A stretch of 64,000 nucleotides of DNA, from the NCBI GenBank assembly GCA_037367405.1, contig JAZKJV010003365.1, positions 62,001-126,000 of the forward strand. The letters run 5' to 3'. Positions 20,800 to 32,097 of the stretch are shown one piece after another. Under the pieces are notes generated by a model. It saw nothing but the letters and a program-made list of their open reading frames with translations, had not been told where the DNA came from and ran no database searches. Position 1 is the first letter of the stretch; every line of letters begins with the position of its first letter. Source of the stretch: Ottelia alismoides (Eukaryota; Streptophyta; Magnoliopsida; Alismatales; Hydrocharitaceae). A program made the position numbers and the translations under genes.

Positions 20800-23330
20800 A
20801 TTTTTAATTAAAGAGGGACCTAAACTTTCGGCTTTAAAGTTTGGCGTCTCCATAAGGGGTCACATAAGCTCATGTATATGAGATGATTAGTTAAGATTAG
20901 ACCTCTCTTCGTACATTTGAAAAGCGACGCTCTTATTTTGAGAATCAATGTATAGTTAAGGTTTTTTTTAAATTACTCTTCTTTTTTCTTCGTATTCTTC
21001 TTCCTCTTCCTCTTCATCCTTTCTCTATGGATGTCGAACTCACCTACCTTCCCTGCCTCGAAGCCCATCTCATTGTTGACTTCTCTATGTCCAACTTCAT
21101 TGGTAAGTCTCCCTTGACTCCCTCAACCTAGTTTTTGGTTGTCCTTGTTTCGGGGCTTCGTGGTACCCCTTGACGCTTGAGGGACACCATCTTCCTCCAC
21201 CACTTATATCTTCAAGGACGGAGGAGATGGAGAAGCGAAAGGTAATGGTGGTGGGTCCCTCATGCAAGCGAAGTTCGATGACAAAAGACATGAAGGGAGG
21301 GGTGCCCACGTACACAAGGTAAACCAAGAAGCAAGGGCAACTATATCTCTATTTTTTGCCCTCATTGGATGAAAATATTACATATATTAAATTACACACA
21401 TAATTACATATAGAACCTCGAATAGTTGGTCCTTCTTACATCTTGAATCCCCCATTAAATTGATCCACCAACTCAACCGTTCCCTTGAGTTAATCTTACC
21501 AAAGTAAATCCAACGGTTAAGTCCATTAGCTTCACATGTAGGTGCTACCGCACCCTTCTTCTCGAGAAGGTCATTGACAACACCTCCCCTGATCCCATCT
21601 TCACTCTTCTCCTCCTTGCCTCTCCCTTGACCCCATATCACTCTTCTCCTCCCTGCCCCTCCCTTGATCCCATGTCCACCAGCACCTACTCCTCTTCCAC
21701 CATCACCGCACCCTAACTCATCATTGTCCTCCACAAGCATGAGATGGCATGATGTCCCTGCACATCCGATCGTGAGGAGATGACTCGGAACAACCACGTC
21801 AACATGGAAGACATTGTCTCACGTCAAATAACAAGAAAACTAATGGTGACGTAATGTAGGAACTCCTTCATGCTCTCATCATAGGAGGCGAAACGGTGGA
21901 GGAGGTCGTCGCTTCTCGCAAATGGGTCGGTTTTCTCCGACCGCAAGATTTGCAGAGCAAGTCATGGATGGTCTTGATCGACGGTCTTAATCGACATCTA
22001 GAAACATCTCTTAGTCTGATATCAAGGAAGGGCTATGACACTATATAGTTGTGGGGAAAGGCCAGTGCCGACGTTCCTCAAGGAGGGACGTGAGATTTTC
22101 CACTCTCTTCTCTTGATAAATTGACTTGTATAATTGTCTTGCATGTCTTGTGACAGGATGGTCCTGCCCTACCGAGTAGCAGGGGCATAGGGAGCAACTA
22201 GCATATAAGGGTCATATGCACCCCTTCGTGTTTTGTCGGCTCAGATGATGTCTCTCAACGAGTTGCATCTCTTCCCATTGACTCATTGGATGAGGTGATT
22301 ATCGATATGGGGGAGAGGATACAATCTTTGTGAGATGTCTGTCGATTCTGAGCTAGCTGATCAAGGGCGATTTAAGATCCTTGAAGTCAATCTTTACCAT
22401 GGTAATCACATAAGTGAATTGCGACTTGCACAAGTAATCTTAGACCTAGCTAGGCGAATGAACTCAAACCCACTGTTTGATATGCGAAACATGGCTTGAT
22501 TCATCATGGGTTCTCCACGACTTATTAGAAACATTCTATTCAGTATCTGCTTGTATCCTCGAAGGCTCATTTGTAGTTCGGGGGCATGTTCAGATTCAAT
22601 GCTCCGTCTGACGACCTCACGTTGTCGAAATCTTTTACGAAGTCTTGATATATGTTGTCAGTCCAAAAGCAGCCTAGCACATCCTGCACATTTAGATATA
22701 ATTAGACAATTAGTTACAAAAAAGACTTATGTTGGGATCTCAATTACCTACATGTTAACAGCCTCGCCCCTTTGGGTCGATCTTCACAGCAACAAGAAAT
22801 AATGGATTATTGAAGCAGACACTCTCCAAGATGAATCTTTGTATTGGACTCTTATTGGATTCGAAGCTTGCCATCCTACATTGCACCTTCCCGTGCTCGC
22901 TATCGACGTTGAATATGTCGTTGCCAGGGAGCACTTGCAGGGGGGAAGTGGAGATGCCTTTAGAGGTGCCGATGCAGAGGCAGTGGAGTGGGAATGATGA
23001 GGAAAATGAGATGACATGATTCACAAATAAGATTAAGAGTTAGTAATAAATTTGTTATTTTTAATTGAAACTATCAAAGACAACAAACAAAATAAATGAA
23101 ACATTACCATGATTACGTTATATATGAGTTAAACATTGTTATAATTTACAGAGGATTCAACGCGTAAATAAGGAATTATACAGGATTATATGACAAGCGG
23201 GGTCACAACGCGGAAACAAGGCACATGGAGTGAATTTATAAAATGGTAGAGAAGAAGGGGTACAAGTGTAACAATCCCCCTGGAAAAAATAGAAAAAGGG
23301 GAGTAGTCGAAGGAAGTAAGACTTGCACTT
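20800..23330. other. Gene-free stretch upstream of the carrier exon
   Basis: Mixed-composition DNA with short unrelated frames on both strands. The longest are 21387-21797 minus (136 codons, glycine-rich) and 22755-23024 minus (89 codons). Neither shows a domain I recognise. No LTR, inverted repeat or RNA gene was seen. The last 100-200 bp may include the promoter of the exon at 23451, but no convincing TATA box stands out. Confidence 0.35.
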
Positions 23331-23450
23331 AAGCGGCACACTTCTCGAGGCGCAGACGACGACGGCGGCTCTTCTCCTCCCGCACGCCTCTCCCTTCTCC
23401 TTCCCCCAGTTGGTAGCTTGATCCCGATCGAGGAGAGGAGAGGAGGTGAG

Positions 23451-23593
23451 ATGGGGGTGGATCTGGAGTCCGTGTCGGAGGCCACGTCCGGGGCGGTGGG
23501 GGCGCTGGTCAGCACCACCATCCTCTACCCTCTTGACACCTGCAAGACCAAGTACCAGGCCGAGGTCCGTTCCCGCGGCCAGCGCAAGTACAG
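23451..23593 (+). CDS. Exon 1 of a peroxisomal adenine-nucleotide carrier (PNC-like), rest absent
   Basis: From ATG 23451 the frame encodes 47 codons plus two bases ([20 protein letters not shown] onward) and ends at a canonical donor AG/GTAACC. The start resembles plant PNC1/PNC2, mitochondrial-carrier-family proteins of the peroxisomal membrane that import ATP in exchange for AMP. The first helix and the carrier signature YPLDTCK are present with no lesion. The upstream 100 bp is GC-rich and CT-rich like a plant 5' leader. The expected next exon (starting LSDVLWEA-like) was not found in the window. A 42-bp segment bounded by AG and GT (24135-24176) keeps the frame but does not match the family. 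Copia-3 begins 650 bp downstream. The exon may start a gene with a very long TE-filled intron, or be an orphan fragment. Confidence 0.75.
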
Positions 23594-24240
23594 GTAACCA
23601 TCCATCTTTTCGTTTCGTCGTTTTCGTGATCTGTGGATGTAGTTCCGGCGATTGAGTTTTTGCTTGGATCTATTATGGGTACGCAGAAAAACCCAAAAAG
23701 ATCGCATCTTGAGTTTTTTTAATTGTTTTTCCATGCATGTCTTTGTTCTTTCTTTGTGATGGAGAATTGTGGATAGAATGTTTTCTCCTCCTTTGTCACT
23801 CGATCACGTCCTTCGCATTGTGGTGAATGTTCTTGTGATGATTCTTGGTGATGATTGTTCTCCTTTCTCCTTTGTAACCAGATCACGTCTTTTGCATTTC
23901 CCCCTTTTTTGGTGATGGAGAATTGCGGATAGACTGGTGTCTTCTTCCTCTCTATTAGTCGATCACCTCTGTCGCGTCGTCGTTTTTGGGGTTTTAGCTG
24001 TATTCTCTGATGGCTACGATGAAGAAAAAAATTTCTCATAGCAAGTTTTTAGGAATGTTTTAATGAGCTATGCAGAAAAAAGGAATCTGAATTGTAAATC
24101 TTTGACAGAAACATCTAACTTTCTTACATTACAGTTTCCTATCCAAAGGGACTACTTACACCGGTGTTGGGTTCAGGTAAGCTTACCAGGTCAACCTCTG
24201 CACATATAGTATCCTCTCGGGAAAAAAACTTAAAATTATC
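23594..24240. other. Intron-like sequence after the carrier exon
   Basis: Non-coding, T-rich DNA following the splice donor at 23594. It contains two related blocks of about 90-120 bp (23755-23880 and 23915-24005) that share 'ctcctt..actcgatcac' and 'gatggagaattg'-type phrases, an internal imperfect duplication. A cryptic AG-exon-GT unit is at 24135-24176. Confidence 0.5.
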
Positions 24241-25896
24241 TGTTCAGGTAACATACTGAAATGCATTATGAGAGACACAAGGGTTCTCTTATATAGAAGC
24301 ACTCATTGGATAAATTACAGAAATAAGAAAAGAAAAATAGAAAATTACAAAAGATAATACTAAAAATAGTAAATATCTCAACATCCCCCTCAAGCTGGAG
24401 CGTAGATATCAGTAAGACTCAGCTTGGAACAACATCTCTGATAAGGTACTCTCGCTAGAGCCTTTGTAAGTATATCTGCTGTCTGGTCTCCAGAGCTGAC
24501 ATGCGTAGTAGTGATAATACCCTTCTGTATCATGTCACGAGTGTAGTGACAATCTACCTCTGCGTGCTTCGTCCTCTCATGAAAGGCTGGGTTATTTGCA
24601 ATGAAGAAAGCAGCTTGATTATCACATTAGAGGTGCATGGGAAGAGGCACTTCTATAGTCAGGTCAGTAAGAACGGATCTGACCCACATCATCTCTGTAC
24701 TAGCCTGTGCCATGGCCCTGGATTCCGATTCAACACTTGATCTAGCAACCACAGTCTGCTTCTTACTCTTCCATGAAACAAGAGAATTCTCTATGTACAC
24801 AACAAAGTCAGATGTAAACTTTCCATCCTTTGGACACCTAGCATAATCTGCATCTGCGCATGCTGTTACTGAGAGAGATGTGCCTTTGCTGAAAAGAAGT
24901 CCAGTACCAGGTGAAGTCTTCAAGTATCTCAGAATCATATGGACTGCATCAATATGTGTCTGTCTGGGCTGCTCCATAAACTGACTCACATTTGCTCACG
25001 GTAAATGATATGTCGGGCTTGGTAATAGTTACATATAGTAGCTTGCAACAAGCTCTCTGTACCTTCTCTCGCCGATCTCCTCAGTATCATCATCATAGAA
25101 CTTCATGCTTGGGTCAAGCGGAGTAGTGGCATGTCTGCAATCTGCCATGCCTGTCTTTGAAAGAAGATCTATAACATACTTCCTCTGGGTCATCACATCA
25201 CAAGACCCCATTGGTTCCTGGCAAACTCTATTCCAAGGAAGTAATGTAATTGTCCAAGGTCCTTGGTCACAAACTGCTGACCTAGGAAGCCCTTGGCACC
25301 CTTAATACCCTGCTCGTCATCCCCTTTAATAATAATGTCAAGTTCGAGAGCTTTTGGAACCATGCTCTTGTACTCTGCTTGAGGCCATAGATAACCTCGT
25401 GTAACCTGTAAACCTTCCGACACTCCCCCTCAGCAGCAAACCCAGGTGACTGCTGCATGTAGACCTCCTCTTGTAGATCACCATAGAGGAATGCATTCTT
25501 CACATCAAGCTGATAAAGAGGCCAATCTCGTGTCACAGCAACAACAAGGTGAATACGTAGAGTAGAATGTCTGGCAACTGGAGAGAAAGTATGCTGATAG
25601 TCCACCCCATATGTCTGGGCGAACCCTCGTGCCACAAGTCTCGCCTTATAGCGATCCACACTTCCATTTGCACGGTGTTTCACTGTAAACACCCATTTGC
25701 ATCCCGCAACTGATGCATCAACATGAGCAGAAACAGGACTCCACGTACCACGTGACTGTAGCGCATCCATCTCCTCTTCCACAACTAACCTCCAATGACT
25801 ATCTTTGAGAGCCTCCTGATACGTCTGTAGTATCTCCACGGCTGATAGTGCTAACATAAATTTCCTGAAATCTTTTACAACCTGCTCAAAGAAATA
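24241..25896 (-). mobile_element. copia-3, 5'-truncated Ty1/copia element
   Basis: The minus-strand element keeps its 3' LTR (24241-24383, TGTTCAGG to CTCAACA), polypurine tract (24384-24394), RNase H and RT. Homology to copia-1 stops at about 25896, inside the integrase-RT linker ('cctgctcaaagaa' is the last shared phrase). Gag, protease, integrase and the 5' LTR are missing. It belongs to the copia-1 family. With one LTR left, no target duplication can be tested. It lies just downstream of the carrier exon. Confidence 0.87.
24384..25857 (-). pseudogene. copia-3 reverse transcriptase and RNase H (broken)
   Basis: 25857-25282 is an open frame with [73 protein letters not shown] and LHEVIYGLKQSTRAW. 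The segment that should hold the YVDD active site is deleted: the frame runs from LKQSTRAWFQKLSNL into IIIKGDDEQG within about 40 bp. RNase H (24989-24627) is open, with CADADYARCPKDGKFTSDF and SSVESESRAMAQASTEMMW. It cannot be functional. Confidence 0.82.
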
Positions 25897-26179
25897 ATAC
25901 GTAAATGGGGTGTGATGGTCATGTTAGAAGTTTTGATTGGTTGACATGGTTGTCAGCAATTTTTTTATCTGATCACAATTCTCATTTTTCGATTCCATAC
26001 TTGGTCTCTATCATTCTTAGTCAATCTCTATCTTCAAAATTATGAGAAACACGTTAATGCCGGTTCAAGTATTACGTGGAGTTGAACTTTGAAGTAACTA
26101 TAGTGCAAATTATGTAAGTTTGGTAGATACTAATACTGTATCGGTACTGAAAAATAACTTTGTGCAAGCTTATTGTATA

Positions 26180-28880
26180 AATGATATTTGGGGGCGATGG
26201 ATGAGGGAGGCGGAGAAGTCTGAGCACATGGGAACTATCCATGGGCATTATTGTTGCTTCATTCGAAGAGGAACTCTTTGAGCGGTATGGACTCTAGGGA
26301 GTTCTTTGTTGTGGGGTTGCATGCTTTTGATGTGGTGGTAGTGGTCATAGTTCGAGAGTGTAGGGATCATGCCATCTACTTTTATTCGGTAGGATGGGTC
26401 ATTGGCAATGAGGGTGTGGTATTTGATGGTGGTGGGTGTTTGCCATGAAGAACGAAGGCCGTGTTCCCACACCCCAATCCACTTTCAGGACTTGTGTTTT
26501 GTTGGGGAGGTCTTCGAAGGAGTGGTAGTGATGGTAGCTGCTGTTGAAATTTTTTGGTAAACCTATTCTTGGTCGGAAGGTTATTGGTGATGCCAGGTGG
26601 GGGGTGCTCAGAAACCTCACTTGTTTGGGTGGATTGGCTCATTGATGTGGAGAACCTCATTTGCTCGAGGCATTACCCTCTTTGAAGCGGGATCTCAATT
26701 GTCTAGCATTGTTCACGATCAGAGGATGGTCCCTTGCCAGACCCCTTTGATGTCACATTCTACGAGACCAAATGCATTGTAGGGATGTGTTGTACTTGGA
26801 GAAGTTGTTTATGCTAGTAGGTACCCTTAAGAAGCTCGACTCATTGAGCCTATTGCCTTAATCGCTACCATGGATATTGGTATAACACATAGTGGTGGTG
26901 GGAGTGAAATTGCTCGCTTCCTTGTTCTTGCATGCCAGTGGCAGTTTGTTTCTGATGCTGCTAGTGGAGGATTTCGGCTGATGGGGTCTTGTTACTTTGG
27001 CGATGGGTGTCGATGAATCTGCGCCACCCTTAACTTCGGTTCAGAATGCTACATGAATTGCATCACTTACCTCAGAACTGGGATGATCAATACCATTCAT
27101 GAGGTTCTCAGAGGATTCTACTCCTTCGTTGACTGTTGCTGCTTAAATTGGAAATGCATACCCAATTCATGCGGTTCTCGGAGGATTGTTTTGTGGCGAA
27201 GTTTGCGTGGCCCAATTATAAAGATTTTGTTAGTTCTCGATTCTCTGCAATAAGAGTTGGCTTGGATATGGTATTGTACCTTGATGAACATGTTGTTTGT
27301 TATTGCATAATATATGGTGTTTAGTTTGGGTTCTTGTACCCAAGATGATTTTTGGTTTTGGAATTCCCTTTCGATTTAAGAGTTAGATGCTTCACGATGA
27401 TTCAATCCCCGTGATTTGATTTGGTTCTTTTGACGAGGTGCGGATGCAACCCCCACATGCATAGCTAGTGTGCGACATTTCCCTCTATTTGAAGAGAGTT
27501 CATGCTCTTTATAACACTTTGTCCTTGAGCAATCCTTGATATTTGGACATGATGATGCTTGAGAGGTCTCGAAGAGGGATGGTGTGGCATGGTCGAATAT
27601 CTTGATGACATATCATTCTTGGAAGAGTTTTAGAACATTGACCTATCGTTCTATATTGGAGAAAACAAAGTTGTATCTTGTTATTTGAGCCATTCAGCTT
27701 GCGAGTAATGCTTTGATTTTGCGAGAAGAAAGGCATCAAGAGAAGGTTTATGCGCTTTCGTGAATCTTGATTGAGTCGGTTGAATTTCTTGTAATTACAT
27801 GACATTAACTTGATCTTATGAGGAAATACATGCTGAGGGATATCAATCTTCACATTTTAAAAAAACACAACATTGCCTTTTCTGTTACTTAAGGACTCGA
27901 GTGCAGAGGTTCAGTCCATTGCTCTGTCTAATAAAATATATTTTATTATAGGAAAACGACTTGCTAATTGTCGTGGTCGGTGGTATACGATTCGATCAAT
28001 CTCGACCTACAACTCTTATGTTAGGTAGGTTAATGAATGCTAGTGTACTGACAGCTTCAAAGCTTTTGCGGATTGGAAGAGAATGTGTATTTGGGTTACT
28101 TTGGGAAGTTAATTTCTATGAAGCATATGATATTATTTATTAGAGATCTCAACAGTTCGTTGTAGAAACGCGACTTCCTTGATATGTGGATTGCATGAAT
28201 GAAGAGATGTGTAACGATAACTTCTTACTCAGTCGTCATCAATGAACATTAGGGGGGTGGTTTATTGCCAGTCATAGAGAGGTATTAAGTAGGGTCTCCC
28301 ACACTTTTTTTTCGTAGTTGACACTTTGGAAGCGATGATAGATTAAGTAATGCAAGGTAATTATTTCAAAGGTTTCACGTCATACGAGCTGTCCATCCCT
28401 AAACTGCAGTACACTAATGGTACACTTTTATTTTTGTGGAGGGTATGCTATGGTACACACATCAGATTTTTGCTTTGGAGGAATTTTTAGTGAATTATTC
28501 AAGATGAGGATTTATTTGGATATATCTGCTTTCATGCCTTTTGGCTTATCTGATAAGGAGGTTCATGGATGTGGCTATGGGTTGGAATTATCAACCAACT
28601 TCCTTCCTTGAGATTTATTGGGTTGGCTTGACTTATGGAAAGCTTAGTAAAATCGGTTGAGGGCATGCGATTGAGAAAATATAACACATGTTGGCGGGGT
28701 GGAAGGTACGATGTTATCTAGACTCTAGAGTGGGAAGGTCCATTCTATGAAAGTCGGTGCTTCTAGCTATCTCAAACTTCTGCTTGTCTATGCATATGTT
28801 GCCGATGTGGGTGTTATGTTAGAGGTTCGAAGGGCTGATGTGAATACCTTTTGATTAAAAAATTGAGCATAGGAGTGGTG
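26180..28880 (+). pseudogene. Heavily decayed L1-type LINE (reverse transcriptase recognisable)
   Basis: Reverse transcriptase wording of plant L1 LINEs is scattered over all three plus frames. Near 27960 reads LANCRGRW. At 28110-28300 come a VNFYEAYD-type motif, then WIA-MKRCVT and a 'GGG..IERY..GSPT' block. Near 28400 are 'SIPKLQYTNGTLLF' (the family's YADD core degraded to YTNG) and LPLTYGKLSK-like words, followed by GHAIEKI and AGWK. The wording parallels the better LINE at 38728-40631. The segment 26180-27950 should hold the endonuclease but is too decayed to confirm. Downstream the element is cut by the LTR at 28893. Confidence 0.6.
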
Positions 28881-28892
28881 TTGATGTATATG

Positions 28893-29397
28893 TGATGCAA
28901 CATGGAACGATGAATTAGAGCTCTATTAGGGTTTAATTTTTCGTCCATTAATTATAATATAATGAATTCGAGTTCGGGTTAATTTTATTTATGTCCAATC
29001 GAGTTTGTTGCAATGTTAATTCTATTTAAATAATGAGATCGACTGTGATCTCCAGTTAATTAGTTAGAGATAATTAGAGTTCAAATATGGTATGTTATGA
29101 TTTGAATTTATTTTCATTCTATTTTTGCAATTCCACCCCTCCTATATAAAGGGGATGGTAGTCTAAAGTTTGGGATATTCCAGAATTTATAAAATTTAAG
29201 GTTTATCTCATTTATTTCTCTCCCTCCCTCTTCTTCCTCCACGCGATCTTCGCGATTCTTATTCCCCAAATTCCTTGCATCCGATGAGTCTTCTCTTCCC
29301 CCTCCCTCCAAATTTCTTCTCCACCAAATATTTCCACCAAACATATTTTTCCACCGTCAAATTTTTTTCCCACAGTTGAAATTGTCCATTTGCATCA
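28893..29397 (+). repeat. Element R LTR A
   Basis: 505 bp from TGATGCAACATGG to TTTGCATCA. It has a TATATAAAGG box at about 29142-29151 and a pyrimidine-rich region downstream. It cuts into the decayed LINE. It serves as the uninterrupted reference for LTR C, which carries the gypsy insertion. Confidence 0.78.
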
Positions 29398-29399
29398 AT

Positions 29400-29411
29400 T
29401 GGTATCAGAGC
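29400..29411 (+). other. Element R primer-binding site (copy A)
   Basis: TGGTATCAGAGC, two bases after LTR A. A mutated copy, TGGTATGAGAGC, is at 60926-60937 after LTR C. Confidence 0.85.
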
Positions 29412-31039
29412 ATGATCCTCATATTGTCCTTACGATCTGACGATCTGTATAGATGTTCATGCAGACACACTACGAAAGATTCTCGTTCGGCAGAACGTAA
29501 ACTGCGTGCTGAAGAAGCTTACAGTAAAGAGTTGATGTCCATATTGCTTGAATATCAGCCGAGTATACGGGAGTTGGCTGCAGATTTTTGGACCCTAAGC
29601 GTCGTCGGATCGACTCCACCACCATCTGTGACCTTACAGCCATCCGAAGTCATTGTCTAGGAGGTCCCCCGAACCTCCTCCCACTTCCCCAATGTCGCTG
29701 CCACAACTGCTAACCCCGACTCCAGATATGCTATTACATCCGAAGCCTTCCCATGTTTTCCCTACCAACCCCATAACTTACAAACCCGTTAACAATATGA
29801 TATCAACCCCCAGCATCACCAACTTCCTCACAAAACTTGCTGCTTCCAACCTCGATTTCGGCTAATACGCCACCATCGTTGCTATCCCCAACCCTGTCCC
29901 GGTTGGTGCCAACTATTCTAACGACGCCAACCTCAATACCACCTCCACTCACTGTCCCACTTCCTTTGCCCGCAGCCTCACCTTCCCTTTGCCTCTGCCG
30001 CCCCTTGAAGCAAATGAAACTACTACTAGCCACCAAAACCGTCATCCCTTCCCACACCAATGCATATCACTGCAACCCAACTAGGTCCTTCCTCGCCACT
30101 CACGCCGTCATGGCTACATTCCAGCCCTCTTGCTCCATGCCGTTGCCGCCACGATCCATATCTTGAACCCATTGGTGGGTTCCAAACCGCCATCACCTAC
30201 CATGTTGGAGCTCCTGGATGCGAGCATGGTGTTGCCAATTGCCTCGAAGATATCACCATTGCCATCGACACCCATCCCTACCGTCGCCACGCTGCCACTG
30301 AAGCCACCTCATTCGGGCTCCCTACGAGCACCATCGTCGTCAATGTAAGCACAAGGGAAAAATCCTATTATGGATTTCTAAACTGAGATTTGTAACTTTT
30401 GGGAGTAGAGATATTGAGGATATTCTATAGAAGATTTGTAAAAAAACCCCCTTCAATAGCTTTTTATCAGGGATCAAACTTGATGGAAACCTAAGAGGAA
30501 CAATTTTACTTGAAAGAATAGGGAATTTCTAGACACCCTCCAATGGGAAAGGATTACAAAATGAATGTTGAAATAGGAAAGTTGCAGCCCGATCTTTAAT
30601 CCTGTTGGAACTAGGACTAGTATGCTACCCTATAAAAGGGCTACCCTATAAAAGGGCACGTGGACCACATATGTCAACCATAACCTCCCTAACCATAATA
30701 TCTTGGTTTCCACCTTTCATGGCATCTCTCAACTCCATTATCCCCCCATGAAGATGCCACATCAAATTTTCCACTCCCAATTTTTTCGAAGAATGTCAAC
30801 CTCGTAAGAAGCTCTACCACAACATGGATTCCGTCGTATGCACTGCATCAAATTTTCAATGACCAAAATCTTAAACGGGATGCCAACTCGACGAAGGTTC
30901 CCAGAACTTGGATTTCGCCACACACAACACACATGTTCTTTTGCCATGAGCGTGGATGTCTACTAATCAAGCATCGAAGTATCACACGTTTGGACAAAGT
31001 CACTCATCAGAAGATAAGTTTTTCAAAGTGGTAGAGAGC
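29412..31039 (+). pseudogene. Element R internal region with gag-like remnant
   Basis: After the primer site comes a 94-codon frame (29376-29660) with KDSRSAERKLRAEEAYSKEL and LLEYQPSIRELAADFW. A proline/threonine-rich frame follows (29653-30386, in pieces). No retroviral catalytic motif is present. The text recurs at 60940-61419, so it is element sequence, not a host gene. The stretch 30400-31039 is non-coding. A 16-bp direct repeat ('ctaccctataaaaggg') sits at about 30625-30656. Confidence 0.5.
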
Positions 31040-31490
31040 TGATGCGGCGTGGAACAACAAATTAGGGTAAAATTAGAATGTTTTTTCGTTCAGTTTTGGT
31101 CAATTAGTTTTTTTTCATCTGTTTAACTAGAGTTTAATTAAATTAGGGTCAAGTTATCTTTATTTCTGATTAATTAAGTGCGTTGTAATTTTACTTTAAA
31201 TAAGGAGATCTCATGTGATCTCAAATCAATTAGTTAGTTGGTTAGAGATATTTAGAGGTCATTTAGGGTAATTTATGATTTGATTTTATTTCTCTTTCTA
31301 TTTTTGTAATCCCACCACTCCTATATAAAGGGGATGGTAGGGCGGTAGTTCTTTGTTTTAAAAACATTTGAAGTGGAATCAAATTTGGAGTTTCTCCAAT
31401 GGTCTCCCTCCCTGTCTCTTCTCCCTCCACGTTATCTCCGTGGTTCTATCCCGATCCTTCGTTAGTATTCTTCTCTTACCCAATATTGGC
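31040..31490 (+). repeat. Element R LTR B (diverged)
   Basis: Starts TGATGCGGCGTGGAAC and shares TATATAAAGGGGATGGTAG with LTR A, but is much more diverged. The 3' end is uncertain and no primer site follows. The 219 bp up to LTR C ends with a purine tract (GAGAGAGGGC). Confidence 0.5.
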
Positions 31491-31709
31491 AGCGTAGATG
31501 GCAAGATGAGAGGTGATGGTGCCGGTGGCACGAGCCGCGTTGGCTTCCTTTGCGACATCTTAGAAGGCATTGATAGTCTGAAGGAGGGCGGCAACGACTG
31601 CCGTGAGTAGGGTGGTTATGGTGGTAATCGCTCTCGTGGATTGGGGTTAGGCAAGGTTGGGGAAGGAGTTGGAGGATTGCGACAAAGTCAAGAGGGTTCG
31701 AGAGAGGGC

Positions 31710-32097
31710 TAATGCAGCATGGAACGATGAATCGAAGTTCAAGTAGGGTTTAATTTTTCATCCATCAATTAGAACCTAATCAATTAGAGTTTGGGTTAGT
31801 TTTATTTATATCCAATCGAGTCTGTTGCAATGTCATATTTAAATAATGAGATCGACTGCGATCTCCAATAAATTAGTTAGAGATAATTAGAATCCAAATA
31901 AGGTATGTTAGGATTTGAATTTTATTTACTTTAATTTTGTAATTCCACCCCTCCTATAGAGAATGGGATGATGGTTTAATGTTTGAGACATTCCAGAGTT
32001 TATAAAATTTGAGATTTATCTCATTTATTTCTTTCCCTCTCTCTTCCCCCTCCACGTGATCTACACGATTCTTATTCCCCAAATCCCTCGCATTCGG
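31710..32097 (+). repeat. Element R LTR C, left part
   Basis: Starts TAATGCAGCATGGAACGATG and aligns with LTR A along its length. It stops at 32097 where the gypsy LTR begins and continues at 60803-60923. The rejoined length (about 509 bp) equals that of LTR A (505 bp). Confidence 0.75.

Larger units (their letters stand above)
28893..32097 (+). mobile_element. Element R: low-coding LTR element, part before the gypsy insertion
   Basis: Three related LTR-like blocks occur: A (28893-29397), B (about 31040-31490, diverged) and C (from 31710, interrupted at 32097 by a gypsy element and resumed at 60803). All begin TGATGC(A/G).C(A/G)TGGAAC and share a TCCTATATAAAGGGGATGG-type TATA region. A and C are each followed by a tRNA-Met-type primer site and by the same non-pol internal sequence. 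No protease, RT or integrase is visible, so this is a non-autonomous (LARD/TRIM-like) family, here arranged as LTR-internal-LTR-internal in tandem. The internal region of C runs 60924-61419. Confidence 0.7.

Noticed and set aside
22755..23024. 89-codon minus-strand frame as a host exon
   Set aside because: No recognised family, no splice or start context that stands out, and an overlapping plus-strand frame of similar length.
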